Below, in pieces: positions 1-8,648 of a DNA stretch of 64,000 bases (its first letter is position 1; each line of letters begins with the position of its first letter). Source of the stretch: Leisingera sp. ANG-M1 (GTDB lineage Bacteria; Pseudomonadota; Alphaproteobacteria; Rhodobacterales; Rhodobacteraceae); NCBI RefSeq assembly GCF_000813745.1, contig NZ_JWLC01000001.1, positions 62,001-126,000 of the forward strand. Direction: 5' to 3'. Made by a program: the position numbers and the translations under genes. Below the pieces are notes generated by a model that did not search any database, had not been told where the DNA came from, and worked only from the letters and a program-made list of their open reading frames with translations.

Positions 1-186
1 CACGGCCTGCCGATGATGGTGCACCGGGTTTTGCCGGATCCTGACTATCAGGCGGCCATTGGCGAGGCGGCCCGCGCCTTCGAGCAAACCGTGCAGGGCA
101 TCATCGCCGACTACCGCACGGCCACTGCCAACGACGCTGTCTACACCCCCACTGAACGTATCGACTATGAAGGGATGATCCTGTGA
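1..186 (+). CDS. C-terminal fragment of a phage nuclease, possibly YqaJ-like exonuclease
   Basis: The window opens inside this gene. Only the last 61 residues are present, containing MMVHRVLPDPDYQAAI, followed by a helical tail. The pattern of a basic/hydrophobic strand followed by a D-x-x-Y/F-x-x-x-I helix resembles the end of lambda-type (YqaJ) exonucleases, and the following genes are recombination-type phage genes. The catalytic part is outside the window, so the family call is inference. Its stop codon overlaps the GTG start of the next gene by 4 bases, which indicates translational coupling. Confidence 0.4.
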   Translation, partial: HGLPMMVHRVLPDPDYQAAIGEAARAFEQTVQGIIADYRTATANDAVYTPTERIDYEGMIL

Positions 187-872
187 CCTCTATTCTGCAC
201 ACCATCGCCGCCAAGTCCGACCAGCTGAACGCCGATGACCTGATTGGCGGCGACCGCACCATCCGCGTGACTGGCGTTAGGGTGAACACCTCCGAAGAAC
301 AGCCCGTCTGGATCCAGTTCGAAGGCGACAACGGCAAGCCGTTCAAGCCCTGCAAGACCATGCGCCGGCTGCTGATCCGCGTCTGGGGTGATGACAGCGC
401 CGCTTACGTCGGCCGCTCCATGACGCTCTATCTCGATCCCGATGTGAAGTACGGCGGCATGAAGGTCGGCGGCATCCGCATCTCGCACCTTTCCCACATG
501 GAGGCGCCGCAGTCGTTCTTTCTCGCTGAAACGCGGGGCAAGAAGAAGCAGCACACGGTCACGCCGCTGGCAGCACCCCAGGGGCAGCAGATGCCCGCCG
601 AACCGACTGCCGAGGAAATCAACGCCGTCCTGCATGACGCTGAAAAAGCTGCGAAACGCGGCAAGGCTGCTTTCACCGCCTGGTGGAACAGCGAGAAGGT
701 CAAAGCCAACGACAACTGGGCGCGCAAAGTCGTCAACGGTCTGCTGCCCGGCACCGAGATCAAGCTCGACGCGCTGCAGAAGATGGCAGTGCAGGCCGAC
801 CTGGCCGCCACCGAGGATGACGACGCGGTGACCGAGGATGATCCGTTCAACACCAGTGAGCAGGCCGCGTAA
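183..872 (+). CDS. Phage-type protein of unknown function in a recombination gene set
   Basis: This is a 229-residue soluble protein starting at GTG in a GTGA overlap with the exonuclease-like gene. The first 130 residues are beta-rich (for example RTIRVTGVRVNTSEEQPVWI and SMTLYLDPDVKYGG), and the C-terminal third is helical and charged, ending in an acidic tail. I do not recognise a named family. Position between an exonuclease-like tail and NinB-like/HNH genes suggests a DNA-binding or recombination accessory role, for example the partner of the exonuclease. That is inference only. Confidence 0.6.
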   Translation: MTSILHTIAAKSDQLNADDLIGGDRTIRVTGVRVNTSEEQPVWIQFEGDNGKPFKPCKTMRRLLIRVWGDDSAAYVGRSMTLYLDPDVKYGGMKVGGIRISHLSHMEAPQSFFLAETRGKKKQHTVTPLAAPQGQQMPAEPTAEEINAVLHDAEKAAKRGKAAFTAWWNSEKVKANDNWARKVVNGLLPGTEIKLDALQKMAVQADLAATEDDDAVTEDDPFNTSEQAA

Positions 873-1282
873 TGGACAAGGCTCCCGATATCCTGCTGAT
901 CAAGACGCCGGGCGGCCTTGAACCCTACGGCCGGCACAGCGCGCCGATGCTAGAGGATCTGGTGCCCGGCCAGGTTTTGACCGCCAAGCCCCGCAAGGGC
1001 CGCGGCCTGCCCCGGAACTCCGCCTATTGGGCGGGCCTGCACACCGCCATCGAGCATTGCGACGTCTGGCCCACCACCGAGCGTCTGCACGCCGACCTCA
1101 AGAAATACTGCGGCTATGTCGACGAGTATTTCAGCCCTCTGACCGGGCAATGGGAGATCCGCGTGCAGTCCACGGCTTTCAGCAAGATGAACGAAAGCCA
1201 GTTCGCCCAGTACTTCCGCAAGGCGCAGCTGCGCTTCATTTCGGAGATGGGCTTTGACCCCTGGCTACAGGTGGCGAAATGA
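872..1282 (+). CDS. DUF1367/NinB-like phage recombination protein
   Basis: 136 residues, with its ATG overlapping the previous TAA by one base. The central part (RNSAYWAGLHTAIEH, then STAFSKMNESQFAQYF and a helix around RFISEMGFDP) resembles the DUF1367/NinB group of phage proteins, some of which (NinB/Orf) act in RecBCD-independent recombination by loading on single-stranded DNA. It is shorter than typical DUF1367 members. Operon position between nuclease genes supports a recombination role. The assignment rests on pattern recognition and not on a search. Confidence 0.55.
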   Translation: MDKAPDILLIKTPGGLEPYGRHSAPMLEDLVPGQVLTAKPRKGRGLPRNSAYWAGLHTAIEHCDVWPTTERLHADLKKYCGYVDEYFSPLTGQWEIRVQSTAFSKMNESQFAQYFRKAQLRFISEMGFDPWLQVAK

Positions 1283-1620
1283 ACATCATGAACAAGCCGC
1301 CGCTTGGCCTCAAGCAGCCCAAGGCCAAGCCGAACCCGGAGTACCTGCGTAAAGTCCGCGCCCTACCCTGCTGTATTTGCGAGGCTTTCGGCTACACCCA
1401 GCTTTCCCCGACCACGGCGCACCACCCGATCTGCGAGCGCCACGGCGGCGAGCGCGTTCCGGACCACGAGGCAATCCCCCTCTGCGACGGCCACCACCAG
1501 GGCGATTTCGACACGTCCAAAACCGCCATCCACCGCGACCGCGCGCTCTGGGTCGAATGGTACGGCTCCGACCGGGACTGGATCGCTGCCACCCAGGACC
1601 GCATCCGCACTGCGCCATGA
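1279..1620 (+). CDS. Ref/DUF968-like HNH nuclease-type phage protein
   Basis: 113 residues, overlapping the preceding gene by 4 bases (ATGA). Visible metal-site motifs are LPCCICEAFG (a CxxC pair), TTAHHPICERH, and IPLCDGHHQGDFDTS, matching the Cys/His zinc and HNH layout of Ref-type (recombination enhancement, RecA-dependent nuclease; DUF968) proteins common in phages. Ref nicks DNA at RecA-bound sites, but whether this shorter protein does so is unknown. Neighbouring NinB-like and exonuclease-like genes fit a recombination module. Confidence 0.65.
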   Translation: MNIMNKPPLGLKQPKAKPNPEYLRKVRALPCCICEAFGYTQLSPTTAHHPICERHGGERVPDHEAIPLCDGHHQGDFDTSKTAIHRDRALWVEWYGSDRDWIAATQDRIRTAP

Positions 1621-1758
1621 CAGCAACCGGGCACCCGAACCAGCATGAAGCAGCCGCACACCGCGTCCTGCATGAAACCTGCCCGCCAGGTTCACTCTCT
1701 TTGCCGCAATACCCGCCCGGTTGCTTTCAAGACGCAGTTTGACCCTTTGGAGATTATC

Positions 1759-2280
1759 ATGGAACTTTGCTTGAACGAGGAATCCCGCGCCACGCTTGAA
1801 GCGATCAAGCAGATGGGTCGCGATAGCTGGGATGGTGAAACCGGAGAGCGCCGGGCGGAAAGCATGGAAAAGCTGCTGACCCGTGTCCTCCCCGAATATG
1901 CCGCAGCCCTCGATCTTAGCCAGGACGAGGTTCTGGCCGCGCTGGAGCGCAACCGGAGTTACAGTGCCATCAACTACTATCAGGACGCAAAGCTGCCGCC
2001 GATCAGCGAAATCCCGGTTCACGCTACCCTTGCCGATTTCAAAGCCCTCATTCCGAGCAGGAAATTTCGCTGCCCTTCCTGTCACGGCATTTCGACCGAC
2101 CCTTACGAATGCGACAGCGGGGTCATCCGCGATAGCTCGCCCTGCAACTGGAAAGCCTACGGCCTCTTCGGAACCCTTGGGCGGGGATATCGCTGCGTGG
2201 TGAAAGAGACGTTCCTTGAGCATCCGGTTGTCCACGAGGTTTTCATGCCGGTTGAGTTCGAACCGGCGCTGTCCGCCTAG
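1759..2280 (+). CDS. Hypothetical phage-type protein with a CPSC zinc-binding-like segment
   Basis: 173 residues when started at the ATG at 1759, which has a GGAG ribosome-binding site 7 bases upstream. The frame is open further back to 1645, but that extension has no such site. The N-terminal half is helical (EESRATLEAIKQMG). The C-terminal half carries FRCPSCHGISTDPYECDSG and a further SPCNW, which together could form a four-cysteine zinc site. No family recognised. It lies between the recombination genes and the AlpA-like gene. Confidence 0.55.
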   Translation: MELCLNEESRATLEAIKQMGRDSWDGETGERRAESMEKLLTRVLPEYAAALDLSQDEVLAALERNRSYSAINYYQDAKLPPISEIPVHATLADFKALIPSRKFRCPSCHGISTDPYECDSGVIRDSSPCNWKAYGLFGTLGRGYRCVVKETFLEHPVVHEVFMPVEFEPALSA

Positions 2281-2366
2281 GTCACCTAAGTCGACACCAC
2301 GGAGAAGGCAGTATGACCGTTAGACCGCACACTTGCCCCCGCGCCGCACTACAGGAGATGAAATAG

Positions 2367-2576
2367 ATGGGAAAGCATGAGCCGGCAGCGTTCAAGGAAG
2401 CCAATGCTGCGGCCTATCTTGATCTGTCCGTGTCGCGCTTCCGCAAGCTGGTGAGCTGCGGCGCGCTGCCGCGGCCCGTGCGTTTGGCCGATGGCGTGGA
2501 GCGCTGGCGCACCGACGATCTACGGGCCATTCTGAGCGGTGAGGCCGCCCGACCAGCCGAGGACTTTGAGCTTTGA
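2367..2576 (+). CDS. AlpA/excisionase-like helix-turn-helix protein
   Basis: 69 residues preceded by AGGAG. The core FKEANAAAYLDLSVSRFRK followed by LVSCGALPRPVRLADGVERW is the MerR-like winged-helix layout of AlpA and excisionase proteins (recognition helix, then a PxPxRL hairpin and an RW strand). Such proteins control integrase expression or direct excision. The gene overlaps the integrase start by 4 bases (TTGA), so the two are coupled, which favours an excisionase or recombination-directionality role over a general regulator. Confidence 0.75.
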   Translation: MGKHEPAAFKEANAAAYLDLSVSRFRKLVSCGALPRPVRLADGVERWRTDDLRAILSGEAARPAEDFEL

Positions 2577-3619
2577 GAAAGCCCGCCAAGCCACGGATCA
2601 CAAAGCCAAACCTGACTTGGAAGCTGAACAGGCGCCAGGATGCCTGGGAGCCGTACCACCGTGTCACTTGGACTGAGGGCGGCAAGCGAAAAGAGAAGAC
2701 CGTCAAACTGGACTGGCGAGGCGACGCGGAGCGCCTGGACGCGCTCTATTGGGAATGCCGGTCCGGGAAGCATGTGAAGCAGGCCAAACCGGCAAAGTAC
2801 ACATGGCGGGCGCTGATTGACGCCTGGAGAAACGATCCGCGCATTCAGGGCAAGCTAGCGGAAGGCACAAAGCAAAAGTACCGCCGCGACATGGAGCGCA
2901 TTCTTGAGAAGAATGCGGGTAAAGATGTGCGCAACACAACCCGGCAAGCAATTCGCGCTGCGCACACCAAACTCGGAGAGACACCGCGCATGGCCGATCG
3001 CTATCTGCAAGTGGTCAGCCTCTTGTGGAATTACGGTGCGAACAAACTGGATTGGCCTCTAGGACCGAATCCGGCCAAAGGTATCGATCATTTCGGCAAG
3101 CAAAGCGAATATGAGCCCTGGCCGGAATGGATGGTCAACAAGTTGGAAGAAGCGCCTGAGACAGTGCGCACCGCTGCCTTTCTGATCCTGAACACCGGCC
3201 AGCGCCCGAATGCTGCAATCACCATGAAGTTCTCCGACTTCGACGGCGACTGGATGAGTGTTCTGGACGAGAAGAGCGATGAGCGGATCGAGGTATTCTG
3301 CCCTGCTGCTCTGCGCCAGTTCATTGCAGATGCCCCGCGCCAGGGAGCCCACGTGCTCGCAAAGAACCTGACCCAGCCCCGCGGGTATTATGCGGTGTCC
3401 TCAGCCTTCCGCAATTGGCGCGGGAAGCTAGGCCCTAAGGCCAAAAAGTATGTGCTGCACGGGTTGAGGAAGCTGGCAATCATCCGGCTTGCAGAGGCTG
3501 GCTGCAGCGACGCCGAAATCCAGGCAGTCACCAATCAAAGCCCTGAGATGGTCGCCTATTACCGCAAGAAGGCGAGCCGAAAGGCCCTTTCTCGCGCGGC
3601 TCAGCAGCGCCGGAAATGA
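2573..3619 (+). CDS. Tyrosine recombinase (phage integrase family)
   Basis: 348 residues starting at TTG within the TTGA overlap. Residues about 78-165 form the SAM-like core-binding domain. The catalytic domain follows with R211 (NTGQRPN), H296-x-x-R299 (LHGLRK) and the probable nucleophile Y330 (AYYRKKA). The usual GH motif between R299 and the tyrosine reads TNQS, so the second conserved histidine is replaced. It ends 111 bases from tRNA-Leu, its likely target. Function: site-specific integration and excision of the element. Confidence 0.9.
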   Translation: MRKPAKPRITKPNLTWKLNRRQDAWEPYHRVTWTEGGKRKEKTVKLDWRGDAERLDALYWECRSGKHVKQAKPAKYTWRALIDAWRNDPRIQGKLAEGTKQKYRRDMERILEKNAGKDVRNTTRQAIRAAHTKLGETPRMADRYLQVVSLLWNYGANKLDWPLGPNPAKGIDHFGKQSEYEPWPEWMVNKLEEAPETVRTAAFLILNTGQRPNAAITMKFSDFDGDWMSVLDEKSDERIEVFCPAALRQFIADAPRQGAHVLAKNLTQPRGYYAVSSAFRNWRGKLGPKAKKYVLHGLRKLAIIRLAEAGCSDAEIQAVTNQSPEMVAYYRKKASRKALSRAAQQRRK

Positions 3620-3730
3620 CTGCAGAACAGAAGGAAAACAAAACGGGATGTGGGAGTCGCTTGTGGGAGTAAGGCAAAATGGAGCCAATCTCCGCCCTTA
3701 CCAAGATCGCGATTTTCCCTTTGAAATCAA

Positions 3731-3785
3731 TGGTGCGGACGGCGGGACTCGAACCCGCACGGCCATAAAGCCAGGAGATTTTAAG
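3731..3785. other. Probable attachment site (3' half of tRNA-Leu)
   Basis: Tyrosine recombinases commonly recombine at the anticodon or T-loop part of a tRNA gene and restore the tRNA on integration. The integrase ends at 3619 and this tRNA end faces it. The exact core cannot be defined because the partner site lies outside the window; the range given is only the segment likely to contain it. Confidence 0.45.
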
Positions 3786-3816
3786 TCTCCGGTGTCTACC
3801 ATTCCACCACGTCCGC
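3731..3816 (-). tRNA. tRNA-Leu (anticodon TAA)
   Basis: The minus strand folds as a class II tRNA: acceptor stem GCGGACG (3816-3810) with CGTCCGC (3741-3735), discriminator A, encoded CCA at 3733-3731, anticodon loop CTTAAAA with TAA at complement 3783-3781, a long variable arm as expected for leucine, and GGTTCGAGTCC in the T arm. 86 nucleotides. The 3' half faces the integrase gene and probably forms the att site. Confidence 0.95.
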
Positions 3817-3896
3817 ACAAAGCGCCGGAGCACGGCGCCTTAGGGCAGGTCTAGCCTCCTGTTTTGGCGCGGACAATCGGTTTTCGAAGTTTGCGG

Positions 3897-3918
3897 AAAA
3901 ATTTTCCCGCGGTGCGGG
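3897..3918 (-). terminator. Probable terminator of the TPR gene
   Basis: On the minus strand, just after the stop of the TPR gene, CCCGC-ACC-GCGGG forms a short stem followed by AAAATTTTT. The stem is only 5 base pairs. Confidence 0.4.
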
Positions 3919-3923
3919 CAAAG

Positions 3924-4547
3924 CTACAGTTCCACATCCCCGGCCCCCGGCAGTGCAAGCGGGCCGCCCGGATCGGCGAGATGACGCTCCGGCAGCCAGG
4001 GGTTCAGCGCCAGCGCTTCAGCCAGGGCGACACGCGCCTCGTCCAGCCGTGACAGCCCATAGAGCGAGAGCGCGCGGCCGCTCATGGCCGCGATGTGCCG
4101 GGGCGACAGTTCCAGCGCCTTGTCCAGATCTATCAGGGCAGAGGCAAAATCCCGGCGCAGGTAGTGGACAAAAGCGCGCTGATTGTAGCCCTCTGCATAG
4201 TCCGGGCAATAGGCGATCAGCTGATTGAAGTCCGCCAGCGCCCCGAGGAAGTCGAATGACGACCTCCGGGTCATGCCCCGGTTCAGTATTTCCTGCGCCT
4301 GCTCATCCGGGGCATCGGCCCAAAGCTCCCACATTCTGCCGGCGATCTCGCGCGCCTGGCCTTCAGTTTCGGCCTGCTGAACCTCACTCAGAAGTGCATC
4401 CAGCGGTGTGCTGTGGTCAGGTGCGGCGGGGCAGTCCGCTGCGGCGGCTGACGCACCCGCAAAAAGGCAGACCGCGGCTGCGACAGCAGACGCGGACCGG
4501 AACGGAGCTTGGATTACAGATAACAGCATTCTCCTATGCTGGCACAT
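3924..4547 (-). CDS. Exported TPR-repeat protein
   Basis: 207 residues. An N-terminal hydrophobic segment (AVAAAVCLFAGASAAAA) reads as a Sec signal peptide with cleavage near residue 37. Tetratricopeptide-like helices follow, for example SFDFLGALADFNQLIAYCPDY and RDFASALIDLDKALELSPRH, i.e. about three repeats. TPRs mediate protein-protein contacts, so a periplasmic scaffold or assembly role is likely; no specific partner can be named. An internal ATG at 4529 is an alternative start, but its AGGAG is only 1-2 bases away, so neither start is decided. Confidence 0.75.
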   Translation of the reverse strand: MCQHRRMLLSVIQAPFRSASAVAAAVCLFAGASAAAADCPAAPDHSTPLDALLSEVQQAETEGQAREIAGRMWELWADAPDEQAQEILNRGMTRRSSFDFLGALADFNQLIAYCPDYAEGYNQRAFVHYLRRDFASALIDLDKALELSPRHIAAMSGRALSLYGLSRLDEARVALAEALALNPWLPERHLADPGGPLALPGAGDVEL

Positions 4548-4584
4548 TTGCAGCAGCGATCAAGTCAACTGGCCGTGCGCAGCG

Positions 4585-5067
4585 TCAAAGCGGCCCCATT
4601 GCCCCGTCTTCCTTCACTGCTTCCATCGCCACATAGGTGGAGGTCGAGGCCACATGCGGCAGCGAAGAAATCTTCTCGCCCAGCACCGCGCGGTAATCGG
4701 TCATCGATCCTGTGCGCACTTTCAGCAGGTAGTCGAAATGCGAGGCCATCATATGGGCCTGTTCGATTTCCGGCAGCCTGGCCACTGCAGCGTTGAACTT
4801 GGCCAGCGCGGCCTCGCGGGTGTCGTTCAGTTTCACCTCGACAAAAGCCACATGGTCCAGCCCCAGCCGGATCGGATCCACCAATGCCCGGTAGCCTGTA
4901 ATGATGCCATCCGACTCCAGCCGCCGGAGCCGGGTCTGGGTCGGGGTCTTGGACAGGCCGATCCTGCGGGCGAGATCGGCAATGGAGATCCGGCCGTCCT
5001 CAGCCAGGACATTCAGAATCGCGCGGTCGAACCGGTCAAGATCTGCAGAGTTCATTTGGACTGCCAT
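4585..5067 (-). CDS. putR: Lrp/AsnC-type regulator of proline utilisation
   Basis: 160 residues: an N-terminal AsnC helix-turn-helix (FDRAILNVLAEDGRIS, then RIGLSKTPTQTRLRRLES) and a C-terminal ligand-binding RAM domain (VAFVEVKLNDTR, HFDYLLKVRTGSMTDY). It is transcribed divergently from putA across 114 bases. In alphaproteobacteria an Lrp-type PutR next to putA activates it in response to proline, so proline sensing is inferred from context and family. Confidence 0.85.
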   Translation of the reverse strand: MAVQMNSADLDRFDRAILNVLAEDGRISIADLARRIGLSKTPTQTRLRRLESDGIITGYRALVDPIRLGLDHVAFVEVKLNDTREAALAKFNAAVARLPEIEQAHMMASHFDYLLKVRTGSMTDYRAVLGEKISSLPHVASTSTYVAMEAVKEDGAMGPL

Positions 5068-5181
5068 TTGCTGGAATTTTTATGATCACGAACTACGTAT
5101 ACCGCACCTTTAGGCAATTGTCCTGCCAGAAAGGGTGTATCCTAAGCAAAAGCCCTGCACACCTTCTGTGGAGTTACCTGC
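5068..5181. promoter_or_regulatory. putR-putA divergent promoter region
   Basis: 114 bases hold both promoters. A near-palindrome AGGCAATTGTCCT (about 5113-5125, core CAATTG) sits in the middle and is a candidate PutR/Lrp operator. putA has GGAG about 10 bases before its ATG. The exact binding sites are inference. Confidence 0.45.
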
Positions 5182-8100
5182 ATGACCACCCAAGCCAAAC
5201 TGCGCTACCGGATTGATGCCGGAACCTATGCCGACCAGACCGCGGTCCGCGACCAGCTGATTTCCCAGGCTGCCCTCACCGAGTCAGACCGCGCCCGCAT
5301 CTGCTCCAACGCCGCCGCCCTGGTGCGCGATATCCGCGGCCATTCGGCGCCGGGCCTGATGGAGGTGTTCCTGGCCGAATACGGGCTGTCGACCGACGAG
5401 GGTGTGGCGCTGATGTGCCTGGCCGAGGCGCTACTGCGGGTGCCGGATGCCGACACCATCGACGCGCTGATCGAGGACAAGATCGCACCCTCCGACTGGG
5501 GCAAGCATCTGGGCAAATCCACCTCCTCGCTGGTCAATGCTTCAACCTGGGCCTTGATGCTGACCGGCAAAGTGCTGGATGAGGAGCGCAGCCCCATCGG
5601 TGCCCTGCGCGGCGCCATCAAGCGCCTGGGCGAGCCGGTGATCCGCACCGCCGTCAGCCGCGCGATGAAGGAAATGGGCCGCCAGTTCGTGCTGGGCGAG
5701 AGCATCGAAAGCGCCATGGACCGCGCGGCGGGCATGGAGGCCAAAGGCTATACCTATTCCTACGACATGCTGGGCGAGGCCGCTCGCACCGAGGCCGACG
5801 CGGCCCGGTATCACCTGGCCTATTCCAAGGCGATCTCTGCCATTGCCGCCGCCTGCAACAGCGACGACATCCGCAAGAACCCCGGTATTTCGGTGAAACT
5901 CTCCGCCTTGCACCCGCGCTATGAACTGGCGCAGGAAGAGAGTGTGATGGAGCATCTGGTGCCGCGCCTGAAAGCGCTGGCGCTCTTGGCCAAGGCGGCC
6001 AAGATGGGTCTCAACGTCGACGCCGAGGAAGCCGACCGCCTGTCACTGTCTCTGGAAGTGATCGACGCGGTGGTCTCGGATCCCGCGCTGGCGGGCTGGG
6101 ACGGCTTTGGCGTTGTGGTACAGGCCTATGGCCCGCGCACCGGGCTGGCGATCGACGCACTGCATGAGATGGCAGAAAAATACGACCGCCGCTTCATGGT
6201 GCGGCTGGTGAAAGGCGCCTATTGGGACACTGAAATCAAACGCGCCCAGGTCGAGGGCGTCGACGGCTTCCCGGTTTTCACCTCCAAGGCGCTGACCGAT
6301 GTGTCCTATATCTCCAACGCCCGCAAGCTGTTGGGGCTGACGGACCGGATCTACCCGCAGTTCGCCACCCACAACGCGCATACCGTCTCCGCTATCCTGC
6401 ATATGGCCGAAGGCATCGGCAATGAGCGGTACGAATTCCAGCGCCTGCATGGCATGGGCGAAACGCTGCACCAGATGGTGCTGGAGCAGAACAAGACCAA
6501 CTGCCGGATCTATGCGCCGGTGGGCGCCCACCGCGATCTCCTGGCCTATCTGGTGCGCCGTCTGCTGGAGAACGGCGCCAACTCTTCCTTTGTGAACCAG
6601 ATCGTGGATGAGAACGTCGCCCCGGAAGAGGTCGCCGCTGATCCTTTCCTGGAAGTTGCCGACATCACCCGCAAGATCCCGACCGGGCCAGAGCTTTACG
6701 CGCCGGAACGCCCCAATTCCAAGGGTTTCGACCTTGGCCATGCTCCGACGCTGGCGCGCATCGAAGAGGCCCGCGCGCCCTGGCGGACCCACACCTGGGA
6801 GGCAGGGCCGCTGATCGCGGGCGAGGCCCAGCCCGAGGCGCCGCTGGATGTGACCAACCCCGCCGACCTTAGCGCGGTAGGCAAGGTGCGCTATTGCTCC
6901 AGCGCCGATCTGGAAACCGCACTGGCCGCTGCTGCGCCCTGGGCTGCCCCGGCCAGCGAACGCGCGGCCATCCTAAACAAGGCCGCGGACCTCTACGAGG
7001 AACATTTTGGCGAGCTGTTTGCCATCCTCGCCCGCGAAGCCGGCAAGACCATCCCCGACGCGGTGGCCGAGCTGCGCGAGGCGGTGGACTTCCTGCGCTA
7101 CTACGCCGCCCGCATCCCCGATGCGGAACCGGCAGGCGTGATCTCCAGCATTTCCCCTTGGAACTTTCCTCTGGCCATCTTCACCGGCCTGATCTCGGCG
7201 CCGCTGGCCACCGGCAACGGCGTTCTGGCCAAGCCTGCCGACCCGACCCCGCTGGTGGCCCACCGCGCGGTGCAGCTGCTGCATGAGGCCGGTGTACCGC
7301 GCCATGCGCTGCAGTTGCTGCCGGGCCGCGGCTCCAAGGTCGGCGCCGCCATCACCGGCGACGCGCGGGTTGCAGGCGTCAGCTTCACCGGCTCCACCGC
7401 CACCGCCATGCGCATCCGCGCCACCATGGCCGAGACCATGCGCCCTGGCGCACCGCTGGTGGCAGAAACCGGCGGGCTGAACGCGATGATCGTGGATTCC
7501 ACCGCGCTGCCGGAACAAGCGGTGCAATCAGTGGTCGAAAGTGCATTTCAATCCGCAGGCCAGCGCTGCTCGGCCCTGCGCTGCCTCTACCTGCAGGACG
7601 ACATCGCCGACAACGTGCTGGAGATGCTGCAGGGCGCCATGGACCTCTTGCAAGTGGGCGACCCCTGGCATTTGTCCACCGACAGCGGCCCGGTGATCGA
7701 CGACAAGGCGCGCTCCGGCATCCTGGCCCATATCGCCAAGGCCCGATCCGAAGGCCGGGTGCTGAAAGAAATCCGCCCGCCGCAGGCCGGCACTTTTGTC
7801 GGCCCGACCCTGATCGAAATCCCGGATATCGCCTGGATGGAAGAAGAGATCTTTGGCCCGGTCCTGCATGTGGTGCGCTTCAAGTCCCAGGAGCTGGATA
7901 AGATCATCGACGACATCAACGCCACCGGCTATGGGCTCACCTTTGGTCTGCACACCCGCATCGACGACCGGGTGCAGCATGTCTGCGACCGGGTGCATGC
8001 GGGCAACCTTTATGTTAACCGCAACCAGATCGGCGCCATCGTCGGCAGCCAGCCCTTTGGCGGCGAGGGCCTGTCGGGCACCGGCCCCAAGGCGGGCGGC

Positions 8101-8595
8101 CCCGACTACCTCAGCCGCTTCTGCGCGCCGGACCGGCAGCAAAGCAGCAGCCAGTGGGAGACCTCCACCGCGCACGTGCCCGCAGTCAGCGGCGTGCCAG
8201 CCCAGCCGGTAACCACCAGCCTGCCCGGCCCGACCGGCGAGTCGAACCGCCTGACCCTCTCCGCCCGCCCGCCGCTTCTGTGCATGGGGCCGGGCGCCGA
8301 GGCGGCTGAGGCGCAAGCCCAGGAGGTCATCAGCCTGGGTGGCACTGCCATGAAAGCAGACGGCATGTTCGACCTGCACCGGCTGGAAACCATTGAAGGC
8401 ATTTCCGGCGTGCTGTGGTGGGGCGACGAAGACACCGGCCGCGGGATCGAACGCGCGCTGGCCAAGCGCGACGGCCCGATCACCCCGCTGATCCCCGGCA
8501 AGCCCGACCGCGCCCGCGTCCTGGCCGAACGCCACGTCTGCGTCGACACCACCGCCTCGGGCGGCAACGCACAGCTCTTGGGCGGCAACGCCTGA
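5182..8595 (+). CDS. putA: Bifunctional proline dehydrogenase / L-glutamate-gamma-semialdehyde dehydrogenase
   Basis: 1137 residues. Oxidises proline to glutamate in two steps with channelling of the P5C intermediate. Residues about 80-470 are the FAD-dependent proline dehydrogenase barrel (VRLVKGAYWDTEIKRAQ), and about 540-1010 the aldehyde dehydrogenase (SISPWNFPLAIFTG, VSFTGSTATAM, VAETGGLNAMIV, catalytic Cys796 in GQRCSALR). The remaining ~110 residues form a C-terminal domain as in Rhodobacter-type PutA. No N-terminal ribbon-helix-helix domain is seen, so it is not a self-regulator; the divergent putR supplies regulation. Confidence 0.97.
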   Translation: MTTQAKLRYRIDAGTYADQTAVRDQLISQAALTESDRARICSNAAALVRDIRGHSAPGLMEVFLAEYGLSTDEGVALMCLAEALLRVPDADTIDALIEDKIAPSDWGKHLGKSTSSLVNASTWALMLTGKVLDEERSPIGALRGAIKRLGEPVIRTAVSRAMKEMGRQFVLGESIESAMDRAAGMEAKGYTYSYDMLGEAARTEADAARYHLAYSKAISAIAAACNSDDIRKNPGISVKLSALHPRYELAQEESVMEHLVPRLKALALLAKAAKMGLNVDAEEADRLSLSLEVIDAVVSDPALAGWDGFGVVVQAYGPRTGLAIDALHEMAEKYDRRFMVRLVKGAYWDTEIKRAQVEGVDGFPVFTSKALTDVSYISNARKLLGLTDRIYPQFATHNAHTVSAILHMAEGIGNERYEFQRLHGMGETLHQMVLEQNKTNCRIYAPVGAHRDLLAYLVRRLLENGANSSFVNQIVDENVAPEEVAADPFLEVADITRKIPTGPELYAPERPNSKGFDLGHAPTLARIEEARAPWRTHTWEAGPLIAGEAQPEAPLDVTNPADLSAVGKVRYCSSADLETALAAAAPWAAPASERAAILNKAADLYEEHFGELFAILAREAGKTIPDAVAELREAVDFLRYYAARIPDAEPAGVISSISPWNFPLAIFTGLISAPLATGNGVLAKPADPTPLVAHRAVQLLHEAGVPRHALQLLPGRGSKVGAAITGDARVAGVSFTGSTATAMRIRATMAETMRPGAPLVAETGGLNAMIVDSTALPEQAVQSVVESAFQSAGQRCSALRCLYLQDDIADNVLEMLQGAMDLLQVGDPWHLSTDSGPVIDDKARSGILAHIAKARSEGRVLKEIRPPQAGTFVGPTLIEIPDIAWMEEEIFGPVLHVVRFKSQELDKIIDDINATGYGLTFGLHTRIDDRVQHVCDRVHAGNLYVNRNQIGAIVGSQPFGGEGLSGTGPKAGGPDYLSRFCAPDRQQSSSQWETSTAHVPAVSGVPAQPVTTSLPGPTGESNRLTLSARPPLLCMGPGAEAAEAQAQEVISLGGTAMKADGMFDLHRLETIEGISGVLWWGDEDTGRGIERALAKRDGPITPLIPGKPDRARVLAERHVCVDTTASGGNAQLLGGNA

Positions 8596-8617
8596 GGCAC
8601 AGCCGATAAGTGCTTGA

Positions 8618-8648
8618 CGCTGGGCCATTTCCGGCCCAGCGTTTCCCC
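8618..8648 (+). terminator. putA terminator
   Basis: CGCTGGGCC-ATTTCC-GGCCCAGCG is a perfect 9-bp stem at 8618-8641, followed by TTTCCCC. It lies inside a possible 13-codon GTG extension of the rhomboid gene, which argues for the later ATG start of that gene. Confidence 0.7.

Larger units (their letters stand above)
1..3816. mobile_element. One end of a prophage or integrative element integrated at tRNA-Leu
   Basis: A run of co-directional phage-type genes (exonuclease tail, DUF1367/NinB-like, Ref-like HNH, AlpA-like regulator, tyrosine recombinase) stops at a tRNA-Leu whose 3' end faces the element. Integrase next to a tRNA 3' end is the usual layout of a tRNA-targeted element. The rest of the element lies left of the window, so the second attachment site is not visible. 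No capsid, terminase or conjugation gene is seen here, so phage versus ICE/genomic island cannot be settled. Confidence 0.75.

Noticed and set aside
3528-3854. ORFs covering tRNA-Leu
   Set aside because: Read-through translations of the tRNA; the tRNA fold explains the sequence.
8610-8648. GTG at 8610 as start of the rhomboid gene
   Set aside because: The extension is the putA terminator hairpin, and MFPIRDHNP is the usual start of rhomboids of this type.
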